Assembly (NCBI GenBank): GCA_903924205.1
Contig: CAIYAP010000002.1
Span: 124,001 to 188,000 of the forward strand
Length of the DNA: 64,000 nt
Origin: an uncultured Actinomycetes bacterium
GTDB taxonomy: Bacteria; Actinomycetota; Acidimicrobiia; Acidimicrobiales; RAAP-2
Reading direction: 5' to 3'
Position numbers and translations under genes: made by a program. Shown here one piece after another: positions 16,262-26,850 of this stretch. The notes under the pieces are model-generated. The model was not told the origin of the DNA, did no database searches, and saw only the letters and a program-made list of their open reading frames with translations. How positions within the stretch are numbered: position 1 is the stretch's first letter; each line of letters begins with the position of its first letter.

Positions 16262-17520
16262 GAACCCACCGTGACCGCGGCGCCGAGCGACGCCAAGCGG
16301 CCGACGAAATCGTCGTAACCGCGTTCGAGGTGTTCGCGACCATGGACCACGGTCTCACCGTGCGCGACGAGGCCGGCCAGACATAACGCGGCCGCGGCGC
16401 GAATATCCGTGCCCAATACGTCGGTGCCCTGCAGATGCTCAACGCCACGAATGACCGCGTGATGGTCTTCGGTCGAGACGACGGCGCCCAGCTTGATGAG
16501 TTCATCGACGTAGCGAAAGCGCCCGTAAAAGAGGTTCTCTGTCACCACCGAGACGCCATTCGCGGTGGTGAGCAAGGTGGTGATGAGAGGCTTGTAATCC
16601 GTCGCTACTCCGGGGTATGGCAATGTGGCGACGTCGGTGGCGACGAGACGATGTGGCCCACACACACGGATTCCCTCCGTGGTGTCCACCTCCGCACCCA
16701 TCGCCACAAATTTGGCGAGTAAGCGGTCCATGTGGTCTGGTCGCGCGTCAGTGACTCGCACGTCGCCGGCGCTGATAAGGCCGGCGGCAAGGTAGGTCGC
16801 GGTGACCACGCGGTCAGTGATGACCTCGTGATCGGCGGGCTGCAATTCCTCGACGCCGTCAATGGTGAGTCGCGACGTGCCCAGACCGTCGATGCGTGCC
16901 CCCATGGCGATGAGTTGGCGGCCGAGATCTTCGACTTCCGGCTCTTTCGCGGCATTGTCAATCACGCTGCGCCCATCGGCCAAAACGGCAGCCATGAGCA
17001 GATTGTCCGTCGCGGTGTGACTCGGGTATTCGAGAGTGATGCGGGCCGCCCGTAGACGCGCGCCTCGCCGCGTGGCGGAAATCACGCCAGGGGTGTTATC
17101 GAAGAATGCGCCCATGGCGGTTAAGCCGTCCGTGTGGAAGTTGATGGGTCGACCCCCAAAGTCATCACCACCGGGCAAAGAGAGATGGGCTGATCCACAA
17201 CGCGCGAGCAACGGCCCGAGGGCCACCAGCGACGCCCGCATCGCGGCGACGAGATGGGCCGGTGCCACTGGCTGAATATCCGAACCCGCCGGCACGTCGA
17301 TGAGCAATGTATGTTCGTCTTCCCACGCCACCGTACAACCGAAGGCCGTCAGAATCTCGCCCATGGTCGACACATCGGAGATGCGTGGCACGTTGCGCAG
17401 TCGGTGGCGACCCGAGGCCAGCAAAACCGCCGCCATTTGCTTCAAGACAGCGTTCTTGGCTCCGTATGCGGTCACGGACCCCGACAGGGGTCCAACGGGG
17501 CGAAGTCGCAGAAAACTCAC
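16258..17520 (-). CDS. murA: UDP-N-acetylglucosamine 1-carboxyvinyltransferase with Asp at the fosfomycin site
   Basis: Transfers enolpyruvate from PEP to UDP-GlcNAc, the first committed step of peptidoglycan synthesis; 420 residues. It starts with the family pattern GAKNAVLKQMAA and has RASLVALGPLLAR and PGGDDFGGRPINFH. In most bacteria the residue after PGG is the catalytic Cys targeted by fosfomycin; here it is Asp119, as in Mycobacterium tuberculosis, so intrinsic fosfomycin resistance is expected. The GTG at 17520 is the start: CATAAT ends 6 bases upstream and the protein then begins like other MurA proteins. A longer open frame upstream covers the divergent glpX gene and is spurious. 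Confidence 0.95.
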   Translation of the reverse strand: MSFLRLRPVGPLSGSVTAYGAKNAVLKQMAAVLLASGRHRLRNVPRISDVSTMGEILTAFGCTVAWEDEHTLLIDVPAGSDIQPVAPAHLVAAMRASLVALGPLLARCGSAHLSLPGGDDFGGRPINFHTDGLTAMGAFFDNTPGVISATRRGARLRAARITLEYPSHTATDNLLMAAVLADGRSVIDNAAKEPEVEDLGRQLIAMGARIDGLGTSRLTIDGVEELQPADHEVITDRVVTATYLAAGLISAGDVRVTDARPDHMDRLLAKFVAMGAEVDTTEGIRVCGPHRLVATDVATLPYPGVATDYKPLITTLLTTANGVSVVTENLFYGRFRYVDELIKLGAVVSTEDHHAVIRGVEHLQGTDVLGTDIRAAAALCLAGLVAHGETVVHGREHLERGYDDFVGRLASLGAAVTVGS

Positions 17521-17526
17521 CTTTCC

Positions 17527-17586
17527 ATTATGGTCGCTCGCCCGCTTCGTAGAACTATTACCCCTTAATTTTGCGGGTAGTAGAAT
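17527..17586. promoter_or_regulatory. Divergent promoter region of murA and glpX
   Basis: Only 72 bases separate the two GTG start codons. On the minus strand CATAAT (17527-17532) ends 6 bases before murA; on the plus strand TAGAAT (17581-17586) ends 6 bases before glpX. Neither gene has a Shine-Dalgarno sequence, so both are probably leaderless. The spacer is AT-rich compared with its surroundings. Confidence 0.6.
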
Positions 17587-17592
17587 TGGCAC

Positions 17593-18582
17593 GTGACTCT
17601 TGATCCCGTTCCCGACCGCAATCTCGCCCTCGAACTCGTTCGAGTGACCGAAGCCGCGGCCATCGCCGCCTCCAAGTACGTAGGCCGCGGCGACAAGAAC
17701 ACCGCCGACGGGGCGGCGGTGGATGCCATGCGCGCCGTACTGGGTGCCATTTCCATGGACGGGATTGTGGTCATTGGCGAAGGTGAAAAAGATGACGCCC
17801 CCATGCTCTACAACGGGGAACGCATCGGCGACGGCCGCCCGCCGCTGGTGGACATTGCCGTCGACCCCATTGACGGAACCACCCTCACCGCCAAGGGTCG
17901 CTCCGGCGCCTTGGCCGTTATTGCTCTCTCGGAGCGCGGGACCATGTTTAACCCGGGACCCTGCGTCTACATGGAAAAGCTCGCCGTCGGACCTTTGGGC
18001 CGTGGCGTCGTAGATCTCAGCGCCACCCCCACGGAAAACCTGAAGGAATTGGCCAAGCGCCTCGGTAAGGACGTGACCGAGCTGGGTGTCGTCATCTTGG
18101 ACCGTCCCCGTCACGACGACTTAATTGCGGAAGTGCGTGAAGTCGGTGCTCGCATCTTGTCGATCTCCGATGGCGATGTCGCGGGAGCCATTGCCACGGC
18201 GTGGCCCAATTCCGGGGCGGATATCTTGTTCGGCATTGGTGGCACCCCCGAGGGCGTCATTGCGGCCGCGGCCCTCAAGGGCCTGGGTGGCGAAATTCAA
18301 GGTCGTCTCTGGCCGCGTGATGACGCTGAACGCGCCCTCGCAATCGCCGAGGGCTACAACCTCGACAAAATTTTGTCCACCGACGACCTCGTCGCGGGCG
18401 ACAACGCCTTCTTTTCCGCCACCGCCATTACTGATGGTGACTTCCTGCGTGGCGTGCGATTCCACGACTTTGGTGCCACCACCCAGTCCATCGTGGTGCG
18501 CTCGCGCTCCGGCACCGTGCGCCTCGTGGAAACCATCCACCGCCACGACAAGCTGGCGGATTTCTCCACCGCGGGCATCTAA
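17593..18582 (+). CDS. glpX: Class II fructose-1,6-bisphosphatase
   Basis: Metal-dependent phosphatase of 329 residues that converts fructose-1,6-bisphosphate to fructose-6-phosphate in gluconeogenesis. Marks of the GlpX family are GDKNTADGAAVDAMR near residue 34, the metal site GEGEKDDAPML near residue 62, VDPIDGTTLTAKG near residue 92 and GGTPEGVIAAAALK near residue 217. Actinobacteria commonly use this class as their only FBPase. It is a stand-alone, probably leaderless gene facing away from murA. Confidence 0.96.
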   Translation: MTLDPVPDRNLALELVRVTEAAAIAASKYVGRGDKNTADGAAVDAMRAVLGAISMDGIVVIGEGEKDDAPMLYNGERIGDGRPPLVDIAVDPIDGTTLTAKGRSGALAVIALSERGTMFNPGPCVYMEKLAVGPLGRGVVDLSATPTENLKELAKRLGKDVTELGVVILDRPRHDDLIAEVREVGARILSISDGDVAGAIATAWPNSGADILFGIGGTPEGVIAAAALKGLGGEIQGRLWPRDDAERALAIAEGYNLDKILSTDDLVAGDNAFFSATAITDGDFLRGVRFHDFGATTQSIVVRSRSGTVRLVETIHRHDKLADFSTAGI

Positions 18583-18684
18583 TTCTCCTCGTGTAGAGGT
18601 TCACAAGACTCGCCCAGCGCGACAGCTTCCCCTCGGCATACCCTGAGCTCACGGGTCAACGATGACCCAGGAAGGGAGAGAGAC

Positions 18685-19110
18685 ATGGACGTCTCAACTC
18701 TGCTCACCCGAAAGGGACACTTGGTCGCCACCGCGTCGGCCACCGACAGTGTTGCCGAGGCCCTGAGCCTCATGGCAGAGCACAACATCGGCGCATTAGT
18801 CATCCTCGATCACGGAAAGATTATCGGCATCTTGTCGGAACGTGACATCGTGCGACGACTCGCAGACGATACGAAAACCCGGGAACGAAAGATCAGCGAA
18901 CTCATGAGCACGGTGGTCACGACCTGTCCGCCCGAGACCAGCTGCGGTCAACTGATGGCACTCATGACCAGTGAGCGAATTCGCCATGTTCCCGTAGTCG
19001 CCGAGGGCGAACTCATCGGTTTGGTATCGATTGGTGACGTAGTGAAGGCCTACGTTGAGGAAATCGAGAAAGACCGCCGCGAGCTCTGGGACTACGTGAC
19101 GGCTCGTTAA
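18685..19110 (+). CDS. Two-CBS-domain protein
   Basis: A 141-residue protein made of a CBS pair (about residues 8-65 and 73-135). DHGKIIGILSERDIVRRL and EGELIGLVSIGDVVKAYVEE are the typical strand-helix ends of each CBS unit. Such stand-alone pairs bind adenosine nucleotides and regulate a partner, but no partner is evident. The ATG follows a strong AGGGAGAG site, in contrast to the leaderless genes around it. Its TAA stop overlaps the TAA stop of the converging yciI gene in a TTAA palindrome. Confidence 0.88.
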   Translation: MDVSTLLTRKGHLVATASATDSVAEALSLMAEHNIGALVILDHGKIIGILSERDIVRRLADDTKTRERKISELMSTVVTTCPPETSCGQLMALMTSERIRHVPVVAEGELIGLVSIGDVVKAYVEEIEKDRRELWDYVTAR

Positions 19111-19430
19111 GCCTGGCGAGTAAAAATCACCGTACCGGCCTGACGGTGCCAGTTCATCACGTCGGCGAGTAGCCGACCCCCGATAACTGCCGGATCATCC
19201 TGCGTCAGTCGCAGGGCCTCGGCCGGCTCGACCGAGAAAAAGACAAGTCCTCGAAAGCGCGCATCACTCTGTTCGCTAAAGGGTCCGGCGGTGAGGGCGA
19301 GGCCGCGCTCGCCCAAAGACTGGAGGTGAGCCATGTGGCCCGCCTGAATGTCGTCGAGCTGCTCGTCGCTATATGTCGGGGAGTCAGGATTCGAGGTGTA
19401 GACGAGAAGGGTCGTCGTGTCGAACTCCAC
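19107..19430 (-). CDS. YciI-related protein
   Basis: A 107-residue protein with the YCII ferredoxin-like fold pattern: LLVYTSNPDSP at the N-terminus, HMAHLQSLGERGLALTAGPF in the middle with the conserved His of the family, and a final beta strand. Family members are dimeric and of mostly unknown role. It starts 8 bases after the stop of atpC, so it is the probable last gene of the ATP synthase operon, although a functional link to ATP synthase is not known. Confidence 0.75.
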   Translation of the reverse strand: MEFDTTTLLVYTSNPDSPTYSDEQLDDIQAGHMAHLQSLGERGLALTAGPFSEQSDARFRGLVFFSVEPAEALRLTQDDPAVIGGRLLADVMNWHRQAGTVIFTRQA

Positions 19431-19438
19431 GAGTCGGA

Positions 19439-19759
19439 TTATTCCGCGGCGGAGAGAGCACTGACCGCAGCCTGCGCGCTCTCGCGCGAGGTCGCGACCT
19501 GGGCGACGCCCACGAGCACCGTGGCCGTGGTGTTCTCGCCATCGGGCGACACGTTGAGATATCCGCCATCGACAGCGACAAAAGTCGAGCCGTCGGCCGT
19601 CTCTACGTGGACCACACCCGCCGTCACGTCGCCGACCAGCGGAGTGTGACCGGCGAGCACCGCCATCTCACCCAGCGAGGTACGAACCACGACCATCGAG
19701 GCCGGCCCTCGAAAGAGGGCGGCCTCGGGGGTCAGGACTTCAACGTTCAGCGTGGCCAT
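19439..19759 (-). CDS. atpC: F1Fo ATP synthase subunit epsilon
   Basis: Central-stalk subunit of 106 residues, a short form holding the N-terminal beta-sandwich (LNVEVLTPEAALFRGPASMVVV and GEMAVLAGHTPLVGDV) and only a brief helical tail. The C-terminal hairpin that inhibits ATP hydrolysis in enterobacteria is nearly absent, so self-inhibition by that route is unlikely. The gene starts 2 bases after the atpD stop. Confidence 0.95.
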   Translation of the reverse strand: MATLNVEVLTPEAALFRGPASMVVVRTSLGEMAVLAGHTPLVGDVTAGVVHVETADGSTFVAVDGGYLNVSPDGENTTATVLVGVAQVATSRESAQAAVSALSAAE

Positions 19760-19761
19760 CG

Positions 19762-22084
<2,323 letters not shown>

Positions 22085-22121
22085 GGGTTACCTCCTTTCC
22101 CTTCTCGTCGTTCTCGGTGGC

Positions 22122-23630
22122 CTACGCGAAGTTCTTGATGAAACCGTTGAGGGCTTCGTCGAGAACCTTGGTGTCGGGCAGGGTGCCGGTGTTCTTGATG
22201 TGGTCAAGCAGGTCGGCCTTGGTCGAACGGAAGTTCACCAGCAGCTCCTGCTCAAAGCGAGCGATGTCCTCTACGGGAATGACGTCCAAGAAGCCCTTCG
22301 TACCGGCGTAGATCAAAATGACCTGCTCCTGCACGGGGACCGGGGCGTTCAGGCCCTGCTTCAGCAGTTCGGTGAGGCGGTAACCACGGTCGAGCTGCGC
22401 CTGGCTGGCCTTGTCGAGTTCGGAACCAAAGGTGGCGAAACTCTCGAGGTCACGGAACTGTGCGAGGTCGATCTTGAGGGTACCGGCGACCGACTTCATC
22501 GCCTTGGTCTGAGCGGCTCCACCGACTCGCGACACGGAGTTACCCACGTTGATGGCGGGACGCACACCTGAGTAAAAGAGGTCGGACTCGAGGAACACCT
22601 GTCCGTCAGTGATGGAAATCACGTTGGTCGGGATGTATGCCGAGATGTCACCGGCCTTGGTTTCGATGATGGGCAGAGCGGTCAGCGAACCACCACCGAG
22701 TTCGTCCGACAGCTTCGCGGCACGCTCGAGAAGACGGCTGTGCAGGTAGAACACGTCGCCCGGGTACGCCTCGCGGCCCGGCGGGCGGCGCAGCAAGAGG
22801 GAGAGCTGACGGTAGGCCTCGGCCTGCTTGGACAGGTCGTCGTACACCACGAGGGCGTGCTGACCGTTTTCCATCCAGTGTTGGCCAATGGCACAACCGG
22901 CATACGGGGCGAGGAACTTAAACGGAGCCGGGTCGCCGGCGGACGCCACGACGACGACGGTGTACTCGAGGGCACCGTGGTCTTCGAGGGTCTTCACGGT
23001 CTGGGCGACCGAAGAGTTCTTCTGGCCGATAGCCACGTAGATGCACTTCACACCCTGACCCTTTTGGTTCAAGATCGTGTCGATGGCGACGGTGGTCTTA
23101 CCGGTCTTACGGTCACCGATGATGAGTTCGCGCTGTCCACGGCCGATAGGGGTCATGGCGTCGATGGCCTTGATACCCGTCTGCAGGGGCTCGCCCACGG
23201 GCTGACGACCGGTGATACCAGGCGCCTGGATTTCCATACGACGGCTGATGGCGCCCTGGAGTTCACCCTTGCCGTCGATGGGACGACCGAGGGCATCCAC
23301 GACGCGACCGAGGAGGGCGTCACCGACCGGAACGGACAAGATCTGTCCGGTGGCCTTCACGACCTGCTCTTCTTCGAGGCCTTCCATGCCGCCGAGGATG
23401 ACGGCACCGATGGTGTCTTCATCGAGGTTCATGGCGAGACCGAAGGTGCCGTCTTGGAATTCGAGCAGCTCGTTCACCTTTGCGGACGGTAGGCCCGACA
23501 CGCGGGCGATGCCGTCGCCGACTTCGACGACGCGACCGATGCGCTCGGCACCGATGGTCGGGTTGTACTGCTGCACGTGACGACGGAGAGCCTCCGTAAT
23601 GTCACTCGCGCTAATGGTCAGTTCAGACAT
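22122..23630 (-). CDS. atpA: F1Fo ATP synthase subunit alpha
   Basis: Non-catalytic nucleotide-binding F1 subunit, 502 residues. [18 protein letters not shown] is its P-loop near residue 171, [24 protein letters not shown] and [30 protein letters not shown] are diagnostic. No long C-terminal extension such as the mycobacterial one that suppresses ATP hydrolysis is present: the protein ends soon after LNGFIKNFA. The spacer to atpH is 18 bases. Confidence 0.98.
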   Translation of the reverse strand: MSELTISASDITEALRRHVQQYNPTIGAERIGRVVEVGDGIARVSGLPSAKVNELLEFQDGTFGLAMNLDEDTIGAVILGGMEGLEEEQVVKATGQILSVPVGDALLGRVVDALGRPIDGKGELQGAISRRMEIQAPGITGRQPVGEPLQTGIKAIDAMTPIGRGQRELIIGDRKTGKTTVAIDTILNQKGQGVKCIYVAIGQKNSSVAQTVKTLEDHGALEYTVVVVASAGDPAPFKFLAPYAGCAIGQHWMENGQHALVVYDDLSKQAEAYRQLSLLLRRPPGREAYPGDVFYLHSRLLERAAKLSDELGGGSLTALPIIETKAGDISAYIPTNVISITDGQVFLESDLFYSGVRPAINVGNSVSRVGGAAQTKAMKSVAGTLKIDLAQFRDLESFATFGSELDKASQAQLDRGYRLTELLKQGLNAPVPVQEQVILIYAGTKGFLDVIPVEDIARFEQELLVNFRSTKADLLDHIKNTGTLPDTKVLDEALNGFIKNFA

Positions 23631-23648
23631 GAGTCTTCTTCCCTTTTC

Positions 23649-24557
23649 CTAGTCGTTCTTTCCGAGGGTGGAACCCGTTGACGAACTCACGAGGGAGTCG
23701 CGCAGGGCACTGAGACGGCCTTGAGCCGTCGCGTCGAGGCGAACATCGCCCACCTCAACAATGATGCCGGCGAGGAGATCACCCTTCACCGTCACACGAA
23801 TTTCCACGTGCTCGCCCGCGATACCCGCGAGCGAACGACGGACATCGTCAGCTTCCGCCGAGGAGAGTTCTTTGGCCGACCACACACGCGCCACGCGCCA
23901 GTGACGGCACTCCGCCGCGTGGTCCACCAGGTCGTCGAGTGTGCCGACGATGTCGCGAGGGCGGCCCCCGACAACGGCGAATACCAGAAGATCTAAGGAG
24001 AGGTCCGAAATCTTTCCGGCGAAGAGATTGCGAACAATGTCAACGCGAGCATCGGCCGTGATGTCGCGGTCGACGAGGATGCCTCGCAGATCGTCATTGC
24101 TCTCGATGATGCGCGCCGCACGGAAAAGCTCGTCCTCGGTGCGGTCGAGCTCGACGGGCGTCACGTTCTCGTATCGAGCCTCGGCGTACCCGCGCACGCG
24201 CTGACGCGACTGCGACAGAGAAAGGATGTCGAAGGGCTGCACGCCATCTCGCTGACGAGCGCCCGTCAGCACCACCAAGTCGTGAAAGGCGTGCGGCACA
24301 TCTTGCGCGGGGCTCACCTGTGCGGCGTAGGCCGCAAGGCGAATCGCGGCCGGAGAAATCTTGGTGCCGAGCACCTCACGCAGCACCGCCGCGCGAACGC
24401 GACCGATGACGGCAGTGTCGGTCAATGCACCGCGGAGGTCCTGATGCGTTTCGGTAGTTTCGTTCAGGTCGTTCAGACCCGTCACCACGGTGGCGAGGTC
24501 CACGTCACTCAAGGTCTCTAGGACCGCAGCGGCGAAACCCTCAATAACGGGAAGCAT
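23649..24557 (-). CDS. atpH: F1Fo ATP synthase subunit delta, enlarged with a repeated N-terminal domain
   Basis: Peripheral-stalk subunit of 302 residues, against about 180 in most bacteria. Residues about 125-302 are a complete delta subunit (YAEARYENV near residue 143, then ESNDDLRGILVDRDITADARVDIVRNLF and the final KGDLLAGIIVEVGDVRLDATAQGRL). Residues 1-120 look like a second delta N-terminal helical domain (GFAAAVLETLSDVDLATV, then DLRGALTDTAVIGRVRAAVLREVL). Long delta subunits of this kind are known in actinobacteria. Its start lies 11 bases after atpF, which is a separate gene rather than the mycobacterial b-delta fusion. Confidence 0.93.
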   Translation of the reverse strand: MLPVIEGFAAAVLETLSDVDLATVVTGLNDLNETTETHQDLRGALTDTAVIGRVRAAVLREVLGTKISPAAIRLAAYAAQVSPAQDVPHAFHDLVVLTGARQRDGVQPFDILSLSQSRQRVRGYAEARYENVTPVELDRTEDELFRAARIIESNDDLRGILVDRDITADARVDIVRNLFAGKISDLSLDLLVFAVVGGRPRDIVGTLDDLVDHAAECRHWRVARVWSAKELSSAEADDVRRSLAGIAGEHVEIRVTVKGDLLAGIIVEVGDVRLDATAQGRLSALRDSLVSSSTGSTLGKND

Positions 24558-24568
24558 TCGTTAAACCT

Positions 24569-25075
24569 CTAGGCCTTCACCGAGCCGAGGGCCGCGACGG
24601 CTTCGCGGACCAAGTCCTGGTGTGCCGCCTGGTCGACTTCACGACCCACAATCTTGGTGACGAGGTCAAAAGCGACGTCGCCGACCTTGGCGGCAGCTTC
24701 GTCGATGGCGCGCTGCTTGGCGGCGTCGACCTCCGCGTGAGCGGCACCGACGATGCGGTCGTACTCTGCCTGACCACGGCCGGCAGCTTCGCTACGAACT
24801 TGTTCGGCGGCGGCAGTTGCCGCGGCCACGATTTCACGCGCCGAGTCGCGAGCTTCACCCAGGACACGCTGACGCTCAGTCTCGGCCTCCGCGGCCTGGT
24901 GCGCAGCCTCGTCGGCGGCAGCCAGCGAGGTGCGGATCTTCTCTTGGCGAGCTTCGAGGTTCTTGACAATCGGCGGCAAGGCCTTCTTGTAGATCAGAAC
25001 CAAGATGACCAGAAAGACGGCGAGTTCCACGAAGAACGTGCCATTGGGAATCAGGAAGATGCTTTCGCCCAGCAT
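24569..25075 (-). CDS. atpF: F1Fo ATP synthase subunit b
   Basis: Peripheral-stalk subunit of 168 residues. One membrane helix near residues 8-28 (NGTFFVELAVFLVILVLIYKKALPPIV) is followed by a long charged Ala/Glu-rich helix that dimerises as a right-handed coiled coil. It is a normal, separate b subunit. A strong hairpin lies in the 81-base spacer before it, after atpE. Confidence 0.95.
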   Translation of the reverse strand: MLGESIFLIPNGTFFVELAVFLVILVLIYKKALPPIVKNLEARQEKIRTSLAAADEAAHQAAEAETERQRVLGEARDSAREIVAAATAAAEQVRSEAAGRGQAEYDRIVGAAHAEVDAAKQRAIDEAAAKVGDVAFDLVTKIVGREVDQAAHQDLVREAVAALGSVKA

Positions 25076-25113
25076 GTGAGTCTCTCTCTAACGAACGGAA
25101 ATAAAACGGTGAT

Positions 25114-25151
25114 CGGAGGTGGTGCGGGGACTCGCGTCCCCGCACCCTCCG
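25114..25151 (-). other. Strong hairpin between atpE and atpF
   Basis: On the minus-strand mRNA a stem of ten pairs (25121-25130 with 25137-25146, GC-rich) is extended by five more pairs across a 2-base bulge (25114-25118 with 25147-25151). It starts 5 bases past the atpE stop. A T-rich but broken run follows. It may protect or partly terminate the upstream message, which would raise the amount of c subunit relative to later subunits. Confidence 0.6.
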
Positions 25152-25156
25152 GTGAA

Positions 25157-25429
25157 CTACGCCGTCTTCTGGAAGACGACGACGAACAGGACCGCAAACA
25201 CGAGGTTGATGAAGTACATCGCCTCGACCAGACCCACGGTCAGGAAGAACGTGGTGCGAGCCTTCGACTCGATCTCGGGCTGACGCGCAATCGCGGCGAT
25301 GGTCTGGGAGCCGGCCATGCCGTCACCCAAAGCGGCACCGAGAGCACCCAGGCCGAGGGCGAGACCGCCACCAACCAGCGCACCGGCTACGCGGACCGCA
25401 CTCGCCATGTCAGTTGAACTTGATGCCAT
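25157..25429 (-). CDS. atpE: F1Fo ATP synthase subunit c
   Basis: The 90-residue proteolipid hairpin that forms the rotor ring. Helix 1 is Gly/Ala-rich ([22 protein letters not shown]), the polar loop carries ARQPE, and helix 2 carries the ion-carrying Glu69 in [11 protein letters not shown]. The residues after Glu are not those of Na+-type rings, so H+ is the likely coupling ion. GGAGAGAG lies just before the ATG. A strong hairpin follows the stop. Confidence 0.97.
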   Translation of the reverse strand: MASSSTDMASAVRVAGALVGGGLALGLGALGAALGDGMAGSQTIAAIARQPEIESKARTTFFLTVGLVEAMYFINLVFAVLFVVVFQKTA

Positions 25430-25461
25430 GTTTCTCTCTCCTTGTTGAGGTTTTGTGAGAC

Positions 25462-26208
25462 TTAGTGTTCGTCGCCGTGACTCATGCCCATACCCATGTA
25501 GAGCATGGTCAACAGCGTGAAGATAAAGGCCTGGATTCCACCAATGAACATGTCAAAGGGCTTCCAGATAATTTCGCCCACGGGCAAAACGTAGATGGGT
25601 AGCAAGGCGGTCATCACCATGACCATCAAGACACCCGAGAACATGTTGCCGAAGAGTCGGAAGGTCATGGTGACCGGCTTGATGATCTCTTCGATGAGGT
25701 TGATCGGCGCCATGGCCTTGAAGGGCTGGAAGAAGTGGCCGGCATAGCCACCAATGCCACGCGAGCGGATGGACTCGAAGGTCACCCACACGATGACGGT
25801 CATTGCCATAGCGAGCGGCAAGTTCACGTCGCTCGAGGGCGGCGGCAATAGCTCGTACTTCTCGCCATGCCAGCGAATCATGATGCTGGGCAGAGCGCCA
25901 ATCCAGTTAGAGGTCAGCACCATCGCGAAAATGGCAACACCGAGGCCCATGAAGCGCTTGTACTTGTCGCCCAGCGACCCTTCGGCCAGACCCTGAATGA
26001 ATTCCAAGAAAGATTCGAAGGCCGTGAGGAACTTACCGGGCACTCCCCCGCTCGCAGCGTTCTTCTTCGCCGCGCGCGAGGCGGCGAGAACGACGATGGC
26101 GACCACGAGAGCAGCGAGCAACGATGAGAGGACGTCATCAAGATTGACCTTGAGGCCAAAGAGCGAGACCACTGGGTGGTGTCCCACATTGATGTCGATA
26201 GCCAGCAT
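25462..26208 (-). CDS. atpB: F1Fo ATP synthase subunit a
   Basis: Stator channel subunit of 248 residues with five to six membrane helices. [27 protein letters not shown] holds the essential Arg that faces the c ring, and FMLGxx-type [21 protein letters not shown] closes the protein. The start follows AAGGACATC. It lies between atpI and atpE with spacers of 8 and 32 bases. Confidence 0.97.
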   Translation of the reverse strand: MLAIDINVGHHPVVSLFGLKVNLDDVLSSLLAALVVAIVVLAASRAAKKNAASGGVPGKFLTAFESFLEFIQGLAEGSLGDKYKRFMGLGVAIFAMVLTSNWIGALPSIMIRWHGEKYELLPPPSSDVNLPLAMAMTVIVWVTFESIRSRGIGGYAGHFFQPFKAMAPINLIEEIIKPVTMTFRLFGNMFSGVLMVMVMTALLPIYVLPVGEIIWKPFDMFIGGIQAFIFTLLTMLYMGMGMSHGDEH

Positions 26209-26216
26209 GATGTCCT

Positions 26217-26636
26217 TCAGTTTCCAGTTCTGTTCCCGGCAACGACACCGTACGCGCTCAGAAGGAACACGAGCTGACTTATCGCCAGCCCGGCGACCAC
26301 GCCGAGACAGAACTTCGGGGCAATGATAAGAGAAATAATGACGGCGCCAGACATTAGTAGCAATCTCACGGCGGACGAGCGGCCAATTTGATTGCGCGCG
26401 GCCTTCTTGGCCTTGGCATCGTCCGGATCCGCAATCACGATACGGGCGACTTGACGGTCCATCAGGCGCAAGTTGAAGACGGTGATCGCCACGCCAATGG
26501 GCAGTCCGAGAGCGGCCCAGGGCATGTTCAGGTAGAGCGCCGTCACGACACCAATGACACTCAGAATGCCGACCGTCAGCGACATGCGCCGCATCAGCGG
26601 GCGAAGGGCGTCAGTTATGGAGGTGGAGTCGGTCAC
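26217..26636 (-). CDS. atpI: ATP synthase subunit I-like membrane protein
   Basis: A 139-residue protein with four hydrophobic helices (near residues 15-35, 40-60, 88-105 and 108-130) and an interhelix loop DRQVARIVIADPDD. The position directly before atpB and the fold pattern match the ATP_synth_I family, thought to help assemble the c ring or to supply Mg2+. The match is mainly by place and topology. Confidence 0.78.
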   Translation of the reverse strand: MTDSTSITDALRPLMRRMSLTVGILSVIGVVTALYLNMPWAALGLPIGVAITVFNLRLMDRQVARIVIADPDDAKAKKAARNQIGRSSAVRLLLMSGAVIISLIIAPKFCLGVVAGLAISQLVFLLSAYGVVAGNRTGN

Positions 26637-26643
26637 GAGAGTT

Positions 26644-26850
26644 TTATGACCAGCGCTTCAGGAGGGAAATCAGCGCTGATACCGCACCCACAATACCCAA
26701 ACCCAGACCCACGAGAAGCCCTATCGGGGAACTGTGAAAAACGTCGTCCGCCGCCCAGCCAACGACCACGCCGGTGGCCACCGTTCCCGCCATGGTCGTG
26801 CCGAGAGTCAGGAACTGCGTGACGATGGAAATCTCGGGCTTGTCGCTCAT
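26644..26850 (-). CDS. AtpZ/AtpI-type small membrane protein
   Basis: A 68-residue protein with two helices: residues about 12-34 (FLTLGTTMAGTVATGVVVGWAAD) and 43-63 (GLLVGLGLGIVGAVSALISLL). This is the layout of the short AtpZ/AtpQ family that sits at the head of many atp operons. The ATG overlaps the wecA stop by 4 bases (ATGA); a longer open frame reaching into wecA is an overlap shadow. Another subunit-I-like gene follows 7 bases later. Confidence 0.75.
   Translation of the reverse strand: MSDKPEISIVTQFLTLGTTMAGTVATGVVVGWAADDVFHSSPIGLLVGLGLGIVGAVSALISLLKRWS

Noticed and set aside
17521-18114. Open frame extending murA upstream by about 200 codons
   Set aside because: It runs antisense over glpX and the shared promoter gap; MurA homologues begin at the GTG at 17520.
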